Positions 33,615 to 45,880 of a stretch of 64,000 bases of DNA are shown here, piece after piece (within the stretch, counting starts at the first letter, position 1; every line of letters begins with the position of its first letter). A model generated the notes under the pieces. The model was given only the letters and a program-made list of their open reading frames with translations, was not told the origin of the DNA and did no database searches. The DNA is from Thermothelomyces thermophilus ATCC 42464 (lineage: Eukaryota > Ascomycota > Sordariomycetes > Sordariales > Chaetomiaceae). The stretch spans positions 7,192,001 to 7,256,000 of the forward strand of contig NC_016472.1 in the NCBI RefSeq assembly GCF_000226095.1, written 5' to 3'. The position numbers were made by a program, and so were the translations under genes.

Positions 33615-34302
33615 ATGCCTCGCCAGTCAAGGTCGTCCGCTCGCCCGGCCCCGAGCAGGCCCACCGTGCCCGCCCGCTCGGCTCCCGCTCCGACCCAGCA
33701 GCAGCAGACTAGGCCGGCAACCACCTACGCCGCCCCCAGCGCTGCCCCGTCCGCTCCCACAACTCCCCAAACTCCCCAGGCCCCGACGGCCACCGCGGGC
33801 TCCCAGGGCCCCGGTCTCTTCGGCCAGATGGCCAGCACCGCCGCGTACGTCTCCGCCCCTCGCCTTCGACCGCCGATGCGATGATCAAGAAAATAACACC
33901 GCAAGACACTAACCCCTTCCTTCGAACACAGTGGTGTCGCGATCGGCTCTTCCATCGGCCACGTCGTCGGTAACGGCATTAGCAGCCTCTTCGGCGGCGG
34001 CGGCAGCTCTTCCGAGCCGGCGCAGGCGACGCAGGCGCAGGCGGCGCCCCAGACCAACAACAGCACCTGGGGCAACAACTGCGCCGGCGCGACCGAGCAG
34101 TTCACCAAGTGCATGGACGAGCACGGTGGCAACATGCAGATCTGCGGGTGGTATCTCGAGCAGCTGGTAGGTGTTTCCTTCTTCCTTTCTCTTGAGGAAC
34201 GCGCCCCGAGAAGGAGGGCTTGGGAGTAGGTGCAAGAAAGGGCAGCGCTGACGATTGTTCCTTGTACAGAAAGCGTGCCAGGCTGCGGCGAGCCAGTTCT
34301 AA
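33615..34302 (+). CDS. mix17: MIX17/CHCHD2-like twin CX9C protein
   Basis: Small intermembrane-space protein imported by the Mia40 disulfide relay; homolog of yeast Mix17 and human CHCHD2/CHCHD10. Exons are 33615-33844, 33932-34166 and 34270-34302 (introns GTACGT...ACAG and GTAGGT...ACAG); 165 residues, phases agree. The N-terminus is rich in Ser/Ala/Pro/Thr/Gln with Arg residues, as in the presequence-like part of the family. The middle hydrophobic segment is GVAIGSSIGHVVGNGISSLF. The CHCH domain carries CAGATEQFTKC (CX9C) and, across the last intron, CGWYLEQLKAC (CX9C). The final exon has only ten codons. The call is firm. Confidence 0.95.
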
Positions 34303-34610
34303 GCAAGCTTGTGGGTGAGAGGGTATTGGACGAGGAGGATGTACTTTTACGCCAAATGACAGCATCATGGCCAATCGTCGTATGATAGGAAATGCTGGTT
34401 TGGCAACCGACCCCATAATATTGGTACCATTGCATGTACATGTAACAGAGCAAACATCTTTTCCCGCTCTTCACCTTACTTAGCGTTGCAACTAGTCGAG
34501 ACCTTCTCGATGCCGACGACGGAAACAACGACTATTCCCCATCGTCTGGCCTAGGTTCAAAATTGATCTGTGTGTATGTGTGTGTCTGTGGTTAGCCTCT
34601 CACCGGCGTG
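34303..34610. other. Convergent intergenic region MIX17/UBX gene
   Basis: About 0.3 kb between converging genes, with a short tgtgtgtatgtgtgtgt stretch near 34566-34590. Nothing else was seen. Confidence 0.4.
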
Positions 34611-36237
34611 CTAGTTGTTATTACATAGGGGTGGGGGAAAATTCACCGAGTTGCCGTTGTAGAATTGCTGGTCACTCCGCTGCCCGTCTATGTCGCCCAA
34701 TCCTGCTATTCGCCTGGCAGCACGACGCCTCGCCGCATCGGCAGCAGGAGTCTGGCTCTCAGACGTCTGGGAAGCTCCGGGTTGCTCCGGGGCTGCCGGC
34801 GGCCCGGTCGTGCTTAGGAGAGTCGAGAAGAATGCGGCAACGGTGCTGAAGAATGCGATGACGATACCCAAAAAGTACGCAATAATCCTCTGAAAGACAT
34901 TCCCTTCGGGCGCTCCCTCGGCGGCGGACCGCGCAGAGGGCAGATACGCAGACGTCGGCTTGGTCACACGCAGGAGGATCAGAGTTGACGAAGGGGTCAG
35001 CTCCAGCTCCCGGAGAGTCTTGTTCTCCTCGGTGACATCGATCGTCCTGCTCGGCATCGGCGTCAGGAGCACCTTGAAGGTGAAGGCGTCCTTGCCGTCC
35101 CCCCGTGCTTCGTTGACCCAGTTCCTCACATCGTTCAGCGTATCGGTGCTGGAGAAGCGGTTGCGGATGGTGGAGCCATCGAATAGCCGGACTTGAATCG
35201 CGCAGTGCTCGCTCTGCTTGCCGGCTGGCGGTCGAACCTGGCTTGTCGTCCCCTGGGTAGACGAGTCGGGTTTCTTCTCCCAGGCCGCCGAGAGCTTGCG
35301 GGCGGCCGCTGCCTCTGCCTGCTGGGCTTTCCTGGCGGCTTTGTCGTCTTCAATGGCCTTCAGAACCCGCGCTCGTTCCTCGCGCGCCTCTTGCCGCTGT
35401 TTCTTGAGGGCCGCGGCATGCTTGCTTTGCTCATCGGTTGTCTTCGAGCCGCTTGCTCCCGGCTCGGCTTTGGCCTTTCCCTTCTCGATGGCTCGCCTTT
35501 TAGCCTCTTCGTCATCCTTCTTCTTCTGCTCAGCGAGCCTAGCAGCTCGTTCAGCAAGGAGGACGTGGCTTCGGGATTCGGTTGGAGACGGCGGGGTAAC
35601 CTGGCCAGCACTGCTCGCTGAAGAGTCTTCAACATGGTTTGACTGTTCGACGGGAGGTGCTGTCGTGGCCACAGCTTGTGGTTGAGCAGGTGCCGCTTGG
35701 GTTGGGACAGGCTGGTTAGGGGGAGGTTGAGCCGGCGAAAGCACCGCCTTCAACCTCCTGACGAACTCGGCTTTTGACACACCAGCAGCGATGTACTCCT
35801 TGAGCTCAGCGTTTCTGTGTACGGTTAGTTCTGAAGCATTTTGCGCATAGACATTAGACCAACCTGATAACCACCACAGTAGGTTTCTTTGGAATGGGAT
35901 AGAGCTGCGCGAGGAAGCCCTCCTCCTGTGAGCCCGCGACTAATCGCAGAGATACACTGGTCGCTTGGAGCAAAGGAAGGACCTGATAATCATTACGGGA
36001 TCAGAAAAGGCTCGCTGGGAAAGGTCAGGTCAGATCGAGATTGCTCACTTCTCCATCCGTGAAGAACTCATCCTCCCATTGCCGGCTCTCGGTTTCACCA
36101 TCTTGTCCCTGGTCAGCTTGTGGTAAAATGAGTGTGGCCTCGCGGCTGCTTGTACCTGTTACGAAACATACAACGGCCTTCGCCTGTTGTAGGGCAGCGG
36201 CGATTCCCTCTTGCAGGGTCCCCTGGAAAAAGGACAT
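34611..36237 (-). CDS. UBX-domain membrane protein, UBXN4/erasin-like
   Basis: Likely adaptor for Cdc48/p97 at the ER, by likeness to UBXN4/erasin and yeast Ubx6/Ubx7. Exons are 36237-36049, 35982-35864 and 35814-34611; 503 residues, phases agree. Residues 1-110 form a thioredoxin-like UAS domain (MSFFQGTLQEGIAAALQQAK, VVCFVTGTSSREAT, LAQLYPIPKKPTVVVI). A long charged coiled coil follows (ARLAEQKKKDDEEAKRRAIE, ARVLKAIEDDKAARKAQQAE). The UBX domain spans about 305-385: CAIQVRLFDGSTIRNRFSS, TLNDVRNWVNEAR and FKVLLTPMPSRTI, the last replacing the usual FPR loop. A hydrophobic hairpin at about 412-445 (IAYFLGIVIAFFSTVAAFF) would anchor it. The ATG at 36237 was chosen because the frame upstream starts with GTG. 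Confidence 0.88.
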
Positions 36238-36797
36238 GCTGAACCGTTGGATTGTGAATCCGCTCACCCCGATGGCCACGTTTCCGTCAGTGCTGTAAGG
36301 TGATCCGTTTTCGAGGCAGGAGCTCAGGATAGATAGACTCTGAAACCGGCCAAGAACAGATTGAGATGGGTTTCGATGCGTCTGGTTTGCACGTGGAGGA
36401 CAGATGCAGCGAGCACGAGCAATTGTAATGTAAGCAAAGTACTATGCCATGGATGATATGTGGCTGGTTGTTTCTGGTTGGCTTTCCATTTATTTGCCTC
36501 TTCCGTTGATGACAATCCACCTGGAGGCTGCAGCACAGCGAATGCGAGGCTGCAAGCTGCAGTGGGAGTAGCATTGGTAACCCCTGTTCTGTGGCTCGCT
36601 TCCTGTGCAGTGGCGGGGTATGTAACATAGTTAGTATGTATGTAACAGCGGAGACAGGTGCCAATCCGAACATCCGGGCCATTGAGGCTCCCGATTCAAG
36701 ACTCGAACAAAACGACTTTAGCTCGCCCGGAGCTCCAAGATCCCGCCGGGCTCAGTGTTATTCTATTCAACCACACAACCCTCGAGACCACAGAACC
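36238..36797. other. Divergent intergenic region UBX gene/SHY1
   Basis: This 0.56 kb is upstream of two divergent genes. The SHY1 frame runs open upstream of the chosen start back to 36591, with an in-frame ATG at 36636. No other gene was seen. Confidence 0.4.
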
Positions 36798-38121
36798 ATG
36801 GCGGCCAAGAGGGCGGTTACTTGCTTGCTGCGGTCACTGCAAACCGAGCAGAGACCAATTGGCCTCGCAATTCCCAGATGGGCGTCGCCGAACCGCTCAC
36901 TCCCCTTCTCCCAGGGCCAGTTCGCTCCCCGGCGGCCGATCTCTAGTACCCCGCGGCGCCCGAGCGAGAAGCAGCCAGCAGACGACCCGAACTTCATCTC
37001 GATCCTCGATAACCCCCCCGAGCTCGTCCGGACGGGCCGCAAACATGGGCCGGGCCTGATCATCCTCGGTATTCCTTCCCCTCCTCCAACCTTCCATCCC
37101 AAGAAAGGCGCAGCAGAGAGTTCCGCAAACGACAAACAACTAACCGCCTCGGGGGTCGCTCCAGCCATTATTCCCATAACCGCCTTCTTCCTCGGCACCT
37201 GGCAGATCAAGCGGCTGCAGTGGAAGACGGACCTGATCGCCAAATGCGAAGACCGCATCGTGCGCCCGCCGCTGCCGCTCCCGGCGCGCATCGACCCGGA
37301 CGCCATCGCCGACTTCGACTACCGGCGCGTGTACGTGACCGGCCGGTTCCGGCACGACCAGGAGATGCTCGTAGGCCCGCGCATGCGCGACGGCGAGCAG
37401 GGGTATATGGTGGTGACGCCCCTCGAGCGGGACGGGGACGAGGGCGCCAAGGTGCTGGTCAACCGCGGCTGGGTCTCCAAGGCGAAGGCGGATCAGAGCA
37501 AGCGGCCCGACGGGTTGCCGCGGGGGGAGGTGAGGGTGGAAGGGCTGCTGAGGGAGCCGTGGAAGAAGAACATGTTTACGCCGGCGAACCGGCCAGAGAA
37601 GGGGGAGTTCTACTTCCCCGACGTCAAACAGATGGCAGAGCTGACGGGGAGTCAGGCTGTCTGGGTGGAACAAACTATGGGTTGGTCTCATTCTTCCCTC
37701 CCCCTCCCCCTGCCGAGATGTTCCTTCTCGGTGCTCCGACGGCCGGAGCTGGCTACTGGCTAGCTGATGTGAAGCGCTAACTACTACCTCCTCGCAGAAC
37801 CTGATTATTTCCAGTTATTGGATTATCAGACACGCGGCATCCCCATTGGAAGGCCGGCAGAGGTGAATCTGCGCAACAATCATGCGCAGTACATCTTCAC
37901 CTGGTAAGTTTCATCAGCCCTGCACGAGGCCCGTGTCCCGAAGACCCTCCCCCCCCCCCCCCCCCCCGGGTGTTTTGGCACCTCTCATCCCTCGACAGCG
38001 GCAGCCAACTGATTCGCGCAGGTATGGTCTCGCCGTGGCCACATCGATAATGTTCTACATGGTGGTCAAGAAGCCGGCAGCCGGCGCAGCCCAGCGTGTT
38101 CGCCACAACACACGGTGGTAA
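36798..38121 (+). CDS. shy1: SHY1/SURF1, cytochrome c oxidase assembly factor
   Basis: Inner mitochondrial membrane protein that helps insert haem a into Cox1. Exons are 36798-37068, 37165-37680, 37798-37903 and 38022-38121; 330 residues, phases agree. A basic presequence (MAAKRAVTCLLRSLQTEQR) precedes the first membrane helix AIIPITAFFLGTWQIKRLQW; the SURF1 signature FDYRRVYVTGRFRHDQEMLV and GEQGYMVVTPLER, VLVNRGWVSKAKAD follow, then PDYFQLLDYQTRGIPIGRP and the second helix YGLAVATSIMFYMVV. Intron 1 (96 nt) is a multiple of three and has no stop, so unspliced RNA would add 32 residues right before the first helix. Intron 3 holds a run of 19 C. An in-frame ATG at 36636 could extend the N-terminus by 54 residues. 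Confidence 0.95.
37949..37967. repeat. Poly-C run (19 C) in SHY1 intron 3
   Basis: Homopolymer of 19 C within the third SHY1 intron. Length may be unreliable in the assembly. Confidence 0.9.
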
Positions 38122-38150
38122 AAATACTCGAGTAAGCTCGTCACGGGAAC

Positions 38151-39785
38151 TCAGGTGATATCGTCTTCCGCTCCGCCCTTGTCCTTGCGTCGCTTTCTCG
38201 GCACGACGGGAGGAGGCATGCGAAGCTCTTGCAGCAACTCCCTGGGAAGGTGCCGTTGTGCGAGGGCGAATAGCGTAGTGTTTGGATTGATCTGGCGTTG
38301 TCTGGGAAGTGTCAGCCAAATCATGTGTAACTTTATTCGAGATACCCTGTGATAGATTGTACCATACCTCTTCATGAGAGTGAGCACATCGCTCTCGTCA
38401 ATGGTCTTGCGGCCGGCGTGCTTTGCATAGGCCTGGAGATCCTCGCCCAGCTGTTCGAAGAACCAATCCGAAGCCTGCATGATCGCTTTCATGGCATCTG
38501 CAGTGATCTTCCCCTTTGCCCCGCTGGCCCTGGCAAAGTTTTGGGCGAGTCGCTTTACCACTGCCGGCGGCAGGGAAGGGTACTCGATACCGTATTTAGA
38601 CACCTTGACGACCTTCTTCCCTGACCCGCGCGTTGCAGCTATCCTAGCCAGCGCGGGTCCGAGCTCGGTCTGCTCTTGGTCGTGGTCTTGTAGAGCTGAG
38701 GTCGGATGGTCCACCGGCTCATCTTCCAATGCCGGCATTTCTCCCAAATCGGCATCGTTAAAATCGTCGCTTCGCTGGTCAACCAGTGGCGCGTAGTCAA
38801 CGTGAATAGGTTGGTCATCGCCGGCTGATGCTCGGTCCGGCGATTCATCAACCTGCGGTGCAATTATGAACGTGCTCTCATTGACGTCTCCAACTGGTAT
38901 CTCGATGCCAAAGTCGCTCTCGCGGCCAAGTTCGCGCCGGCCCACGTCCGAATCCAGCCTGCAGCCAAATTAGCACCACATTCGTCACCGTCACTTGATG
39001 GTCGAGAACTACCGTTCAGGGGAGGATAAATCTAGCACTCCCATCGTGACGTTCCCTTCCTCCATCACAGCCGTCGGCGGAAAGAATCCAGAGTCCACTC
39101 CGACATCCTCGCTGTGTAGCATATCGTTGGTGTTGAAGTAATCGCTCATCCGCGCGCTGCCCATCGAAAGCCGACCACCGGGCTGCTCGCTATAAGCCCT
39201 CCGCGGCATCTCAATGGACTGCATTGTGAAGTTGTCATTGTCGTCGAACACCACCGAGCGGTGCGGCTGGAGATCGTCGCTGTCGTCGTCGTCCTCCTCG
39301 TCAATAGGGAGAGAGAGCCGCGGACGCTTCGGAAGCTCCTCGTCGTCGTCGTCATCTTCGACGTTGATTGTGCTCAGCGTTGTATCGTTGCCCGCGCCGT
39401 CTGAGCCGGGCCCTTTGCCATCTTCTCCGGGCGACGAGGACGAGGAAGTGGTGATCACCTCGGTGTTGCGCGCCAGCACCCGTCCCAGGGATAAGAGAAA
39501 GTCTCGCGGGGAGTCGCGGACTTCGCGCAGGCTCTTGCGCCGGGCGCGGTGCGGCGTGAGGATCGCTGCCCGGCGCGAGTCGATAGCCCGGAAGGCGGCA
39601 CGCGCATGGGGTGTCGCAGTTGGGGGGACAATCTTCCGCCCCGATGCCGAAAGACCTCGTGGTAAGCCGCGTGATTGACCGCCTGGTGTCTGGAGGACAG
39701 AACGTCGGGTGACCGAGGCCAATGGCTCGGCGCTCGAGGCTCGTCGCGTCGGCGTCGCGTCGGGACGCTGGCTTTCGCGGGCCAT
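38151..39785 (-). CDS. CENP-T, inner kinetochore histone-fold protein
   Basis: Links centromeric chromatin to the Ndc80 complex (yeast Cnn1). Exons are 39785-39013, 38958-38368 and 38301-38151; 504 residues, phases agree. The N-terminus is disordered, Arg/Ser-rich, with TPHARAAFRAIDSRRAAILTP and a TPHRARRKSLREVRDSPRDF stretch typical of the family, then long acidic runs. The C-terminal histone fold is clear: GIEYPSLPPAVVKRLAQNFA, TADAMKAIMQASDWFFEQLG, LQAYAKHAGRKTIDESDVL, LMKR-QRQINPNTTLFALAQR and HLPRELLQELRMPP. The second intron (66 nt, 38302-38367) is stop-free and a multiple of three, so retention would insert 22 residues inside the histone fold. Its stop is only 29 bp from that of SHY1. 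Confidence 0.93.
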
Positions 39786-42106
39786 GTTGAACCCTCGTTA
39801 AGCCTCAGACTTGGGAATAAAGTTCAGCATGGGAGGATGGAAACATAAGCCCGGCGCCTACGTAGCTAAGTTCGCTCGGGTCTGTTGTGGTCGTGGCGGT
39901 TTCGAGCTGTTTCCCATGACGCGCTGCAGCGACTCGCGCCGTCATGCTGTCGGTGACTTGTGTACAGACGTACTTTCCTCATTCAACAACAGGAGGTGGG
40001 GCACTCCACTCAGATAAGGCGGATAAGCCAAACAGCCCTACGAACCGAGCATCCGCGCCAAGATATCTTCCCCTGTTCCTTCTGCTCCATCAGACCTCGG
40101 CTGCTTGTTCACGCGATGAGGACGGCGTCTTGTTTATTTTTTTTTTTTGTCCAGACTGCCTCTCGTGCGCCCATCATCTCAATCGGCTCGATAAATATTG
40201 TACTGAGTAGAGCTAGCCCCAACGAGTAGGAGGCTCCAGTCTTGCATCCTGCGTGGCAATCTCCTGCAGGTGGCCTTGCTTGACCTCTCTGGCCGCATCT
40301 CTGTGGCACAGTCCGATTTTCGACAACACTGTTGTCAACCAGGAAGCGACAGGCTGTTGTTCTACTCGCTGTCTGATTGAGAGCATCTTGTGGGGGATTT
40401 TGGCCAGTTCACACGCCCCGTCGCAGCCTGTCGTCACAAGCTTGGCTGAATGGGCCAAATCAGAGGATCTTGGTATTTACGGCGAAGCCAGCTGAGGTGT
40501 TGGCCCATCGTACCTCCTCTCAGTGCAGCGTTGCAAGACCGCCTTATTGACCACATCGCTGCTCTGAGTATCTTCGGCCGCGAACTTCGTCGAACGCACG
40601 GTGTGAAGATTCCGGCTCGAGAAGACGAGCAGAGAGGTAAAGACTGTTTCATACGGAGGAGAACATCTGTCTGGATGATATCGCCGTAACGCATGGTTAC
40701 ATAGAACCACTTCCTACAGATCTGTAAACTTCCGAGGTTCCTTCCTGTGTAAGTCACAGTGGGTCTTGGGGAAAACACTACGGACGTACACGCGCCTCTC
40801 CTCGGGCAGAGGGGCCAGAGCTCTCGGGTCCTCGAGGTACCTTTGGCAGTCAACTTCATATGAACTCCCTCGATCATTGGTCACCCAAACCGCCAATAGC
40901 ACCGCATTTGGCGTTTCGAGGCATGGCGGACTCGCCTCTGCTCGATCCGGGTATACGCCCCAGGTCAATTGCGCCAAATCAAGACAACATTCTACTCTGC
41001 CCTACAGCAGTCCTCCACTCGGCGACAGAATTGTATCGAGATAGGACTCAGGCAAGCGTGCGCATCACAAGTCACGGCTCTTCTTCCGCCATAGAGTCGA
41101 GGGCTTTACTCGATACGGTAAAATAGTTTGGCTCCCAGACGTCGATCTCCTCGTGGAGCTGTGCTCGGCACTTTTGCTTCTGCCGGTTTGAGAAGGAAGC
41201 TCAAAGCATGCGAGCTGAGTATCATTCGAACACTAACGAGGGTCCGCATCTCTTGCCGAATGCCGTGGCCCACTCGTTTCCCATGGTCGTTTCAACCGGT
41301 CTTTCGAAGCGGTTGACGCCGAACGTGTCAGAGGTTGGCCCCTTGCTGCCCGCAACTCAAATAGCGAAACGCAACGGCACGATTCGCCAGATACGGACAT
41401 GGGCTCTGCCAAGGCTAGTGTATGGTGCGCCGTGCGAAGAAGCACAGAGCTCCACTCGAACCCCCGCCCCGCCTCCCTGAACCGCCATGGTGCCATGGTG
41501 TGTGCAAGAGAGGCATGCCACTGGTGCCCTGAGGCCCTGAGGCAAGGTCTGAGGGTTAGCAAGACTTGCATTCGCTCCCTTGCCCACCCCCCCCCCCCCC
41601 CGGGGCCTTCTACACAGTGTTGGGACGGCTCACCGTATCGGGCCCCAGTCCCGCCTCGATTGAGACTGCCAGCCCACCGTCCGTTCGCCTGATGGCCGCC
41701 CCGGCTCTCGAGACCGCGCCGGACTTCTGTTTTCCTACCTTACATTCTCTGTATTTGTACACTTATTCCGCAGCCGGAATTTCAGAGCAATTTGCAGTCG
41801 GCGACAGCGCCTCATTCTGTTCATTGTGTTGCAGTTTGCATTTCGCCTCCTTCGTCCTGAGTGTCGGCATAAGTTGGTATATACCCTTGCACCTCGCCGT
41901 CGACCGGACCGCTACATTAGAGCGGTGGGCCAACTTGGCAGCGCAATTCTTCCCTCCTGCTTCCCACAACCCTGCCCATCCATCCCAACCTCCCGCTCGC
42001 TTTTGACCGATAACATCAACCGGTCCATCGCCTTGACTGCTCGACTGCTTTTACGGGAGTCGCAGAACCATCGTTATTCTTGCTTTCCGTGCATCCTACA
42101 TAGACC
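39786..42106. other. Long divergent intergenic region CENP-T/Rac, 2.3 kb
   Basis: No gene was recognised in 2.3 kb. Open frames such as 40434-40877 (minus) and 41566-42006 (plus) show no family features. It holds a T run near 40138-40149, a run of 15 C (41587-41601) and C/T-rich leader-like DNA from about 41930 to the Rac ATG. A long 5' leader of the Rac gene is likely. Confidence 0.45.
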
Positions 42107-43086
<980 letters not shown>

Positions 43087-43863
43087 TCATCATCTCCGTT
43101 ACGGACCCTCCTCTACAACACGACGACAGACGACGACCCATAATGCATGCACACATACCACAATCTATACCCCCAATCACGCCCCGCCTGGATTTTTTGT
43201 TTTTTTTTTGGATTGGCACTTGGAAGTATGCTTCCACACACGTGGTCGGCGACGTCTTCGGTGGTTCCCGGGCCTAGGCTGTGAGATGACGACAGACAGA
43301 GGCGGCGCTTTGTTTCGGCGAGGGAAACGGCAACAGGGGATCGTGGTGCCCTAAATCACCCACAACCCCCATCGTCTTTCGCACGTTTACCTGGCGGTCC
43401 TGGGCGGGGTTTGGGTGCTATCTAGGTAGTTTCTGTTGTGCCCCATGATTCTGCTGGTACGCACCATCCCAGCATCGGCGCACTTCTTCTTCTACCATGC
43501 AGGGTCGCGATTTGTTTGCATCGTTTCAGAACGCAGAGAGGTCTCCTTCAGCTTCTTTTTGTCTTCGTCATTCTCCTTTTCTCCTCTGGAGGTGAACTCG
43601 AAACAGGCTATCGGCAGGGACAAGCGAGAGTTGTCGACAGCGGGGTAGATAATGACTACACAGTTGAATGCGAAATGCGGCCCCCCTTTATTTTCTGGAT
43701 CATATACTCCATACTATCCCCTCCCGTGACGCGAAATGGTGATAAAACTTTTCCTGATCCGTAGAAAGTGGGTATCTTGTGTGTAGCAGCACTGAGCATG
43801 AATATCCCGGTACCTTCTTCACTCACTCACTCACTCCCTCCCTCCCTACTCCTGCTCGTCGGT
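43087..43863. other. Convergent intergenic region Rac/NOP6-like gene
   Basis: This 0.78 kb lies between converging genes. It has T-rich patches (43195-43210, 43540-43580) and short tandem runs of cactcactcact and ccctccctccct (about 43820-43848). No gene was seen. Confidence 0.4.
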
Positions 43864-44479
43864 TCAATTCTTTGCATACGGAACCCTCCCTCGCCGGCTC
43901 GGGTGTATCGCTTCTTCCTCCCGCTGCTCCTGCGTCTTGCCGCCCACCGTCGCCGTGGCCGTCTTCTCATGCTTGGCCTCCTCTTCCTTCTGCATCCGGT
44001 GCGCCCGCTCCTCGTTGAGCTTGGCGTTCTTCTGCTTGATCTTTTCTAGGCGCGCTGCCGTCTTGCCACCTCCGCCAGCACTTTTTTTTTTATTTTGCCG
44101 AATTGTCAGCATTGATTTCACTATTAAGACGCAGCAAAATTGGGGGAAAGGAGAACGGGGGAAGGGTAAGTAAGGTGATTGGAAGAGAAAAAAAACGTAC
44201 GTCAGCTCGACATTGATCCGCCTCGGCGGCGACTTGCCGTCGTCGAACAGGGTGTGGTGGAACTTTTGCAGGCACGTCTTCATGCGGTCGTAGCCGCCAA
44301 ACTCGACAAAGGCGATGCCGCGCGACTTGGTCGGGTCGTCGCGCCGCGTGAGCAGCCGGACCGACGTGGGCTGCAGCGTCGCAAAGTGCGCGCGCACGCT
44401 CTCGGCCGTCGCGGTGTAGGGAAGGTTGCCGACGAAGCAGATGAAGCGGGTATGCTTGCCACTATTATTATTATTATTG

Positions 44480-44511
<32 letters not shown>

Positions 44512-45036
44512 GGTGGTAGTGGTGGCGCCGTCAGCGGCGGCGGCGGCTTCTTTGTTGTTGTCGCCATTGCCGGTGGTTGTGGGCTGAGCGTCCTCGGTTG
44601 TCGCCTTCTTGTCCTTCTTGCTCTTCTTGTTCTTCTTCTTGGCCTTCTTGTCGCTGCTGTCGACGCCATTGACAGGTCCTTTGGCTTCCGGCTCTGGATC
44701 CGGTTTGGAGATCGCATCTTGGGCAGGCGTGGGCTCATTCGACTCTGAAGCGACGCTGTCTACATCCTTGCTTTTGCTCTCCTCCTTCGTCTTCTTCTCC
44801 TTCTTTGCCTTCTTTTCCTTTTTGTCTTTCTTTTCCTTCTTGTCCTTCTTGGCCTCGGAGACTTCCTCGGACGCGGGAGGCTCGGGCTTAGTCTCCTTCA
44901 CTCTCGAGCTCTGCTTGGTGACTTCGGCCTTGCCGTTGCTGTCAAGCTTGCTCTTCTTGACGGCCGGCTTGGCGTCGGAAGGGGTGTCAGCGACATCCTC
45001 GTCGGTGCGCTCTCTCTTCTTGGATGATTTGCCCAT
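43864..45036 (-). CDS. nop6: NOP6-like nucleolar RRM protein
   Basis: Probable 40S ribosome assembly factor of the nucleolus. Exons are 45036-44201 and 44080-43864; 350 residues. The N-terminal half is a Lys/Glu-rich, disordered region with KKDKKEKKDKKEKKAKKEKK, then a Thr run and an Asn run (about nine and eleven residues). One RRM starts THFICFVGNLPYT-like (here TRFICFVGNLPYTATAESVR), with RDDPTKSRGIAFVEFGGYDR (RNP1) and RRINVELT at the end. The last exon is a basic helix (TAARLEKIKQKNAKLNEERA) ending SRRGRVPYAKN, where Nop6 has a similar tail. The intron (44081-44200, 120 nt) is stop-free and a multiple of three. The ATG at 45036 (MGKSSKKRERTDED) was preferred to the longer open frame upstream. 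Confidence 0.85.
44461..44526. repeat. Triplet repeats coding for Asn and Thr runs
   Basis: TTA/TTG units followed by GTG units, read on the minus strand as Thr then Asn runs in the linker before the RRM of the NOP6-like protein. Confidence 0.9.
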
Positions 45037-45148
45037 GTCGGTTCCCCGATTGCGCAATGCAATCTTGAAGTCAAGGGGAAGGGAAAGCCCGTAGAAAACG
45101 AATTGGGCGTCTGGCAACAAATAACTTGTTGACAGCCGAACGGCAAGC

Positions 45149-45149
<1 letters not shown>

Positions 45150-45188
<39 letters not shown>
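45150..45188. repeat. Poly-A run, 39 nt
   Basis: Uninterrupted A homopolymer just upstream of the NOP6-like gene (T-run in that gene's sense). No flanking retroelement or duplicated target site was recognised. Confidence 0.95.
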
Positions 45189-45190
<2 letters not shown>

Positions 45191-45232
45191 TATCTCTTCA
45201 GAGTGCCCAGTCCGACTTCCGAAGTGTCCGGT

Positions 45233-45880
45233 TTATTTTTTTTCTGCCGGTCTAAAGGCGGGGAGCGCTTGGCGGACAAGCGAGCGATAATGCACCATGC
45301 GGCCCATCGGCGACCCTTCCGTCACTTGGTTATCGGCGGCTCGAGCCGAACGTAAAGGCTCCAGCAACCCAAGGCAGACAACGTGAGTGGTGGAAACCCG
45401 GGGTCCAACCCGTGCGCCCTGCCAGCGCTTGTCAGTGCGTTCTCCACAGTCTACTTCCTTCCCGTCATTGTCCATCAAAAGATAACCTTGAGCACCGCTG
45501 AACCTCTGTTGGGCAGAACATAATGCAATCCAAATGCTTGCAAAGCTGGTCAGGAAACGATTTGTTACCTGGAAAGAGCATCTTGGAGCATCACGCACTG
45601 GTGCCAATGTTGACTCGTTTCGAATATACAACTGTTTGTTGGGCTGAAGTGGTGCTAGGTACAGCGTAAGTAGCTGGGCCTCTCTCGAGCTGCATTCGCT
45701 GTTCTTGAGTAGCAGCATCCCAACACTTCGAAACCGACGACGCTCTTCGATTTTAGGAATGGGAAGGGTCTTTGCTCTCTGCTTTTCGTTTAAGCAATTG
45801 TCTACCCTGGAAGATGAGGGAGCGTCTGCAACGTAGCGAACAAGCCGTGCCTGAGAGATGTTTTCCTCCTCCTCTTTCAT
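45233..45880 (-). CDS. Weak hypothetical open frame, 215 codons
   Basis: Starts at an ATG (MKEEEENISQARLVRYVADA) and is open to 45233 in otherwise gene-free DNA. No domain, signal peptide or membrane helix is evident. It may be chance in GC-rich DNA or leader of the NOP6-like gene. Confidence 0.2.
   Translation of the reverse strand: MKEEEENISQARLVRYVADAPSSSRVDNCLNEKQRAKTLPIPKIEERRRFRSVGMLLLKNSECSSREAQLLTLYLAPLQPNKQLYIRNESTLAPVRDAPRCSFQVTNRFLTSFASIWIALCSAQQRFSGAQGYLLMDNDGKEVDCGERTDKRWQGARVGPRVSTTHVVCLGLLEPLRSARAADNQVTEGSPMGRMVHYRSLVRQALPAFRPAEKK

Noticed and set aside
45150-45188. Retroposon tail
   Set aside because: A-run alone; no element body or flanking duplication was recognised.
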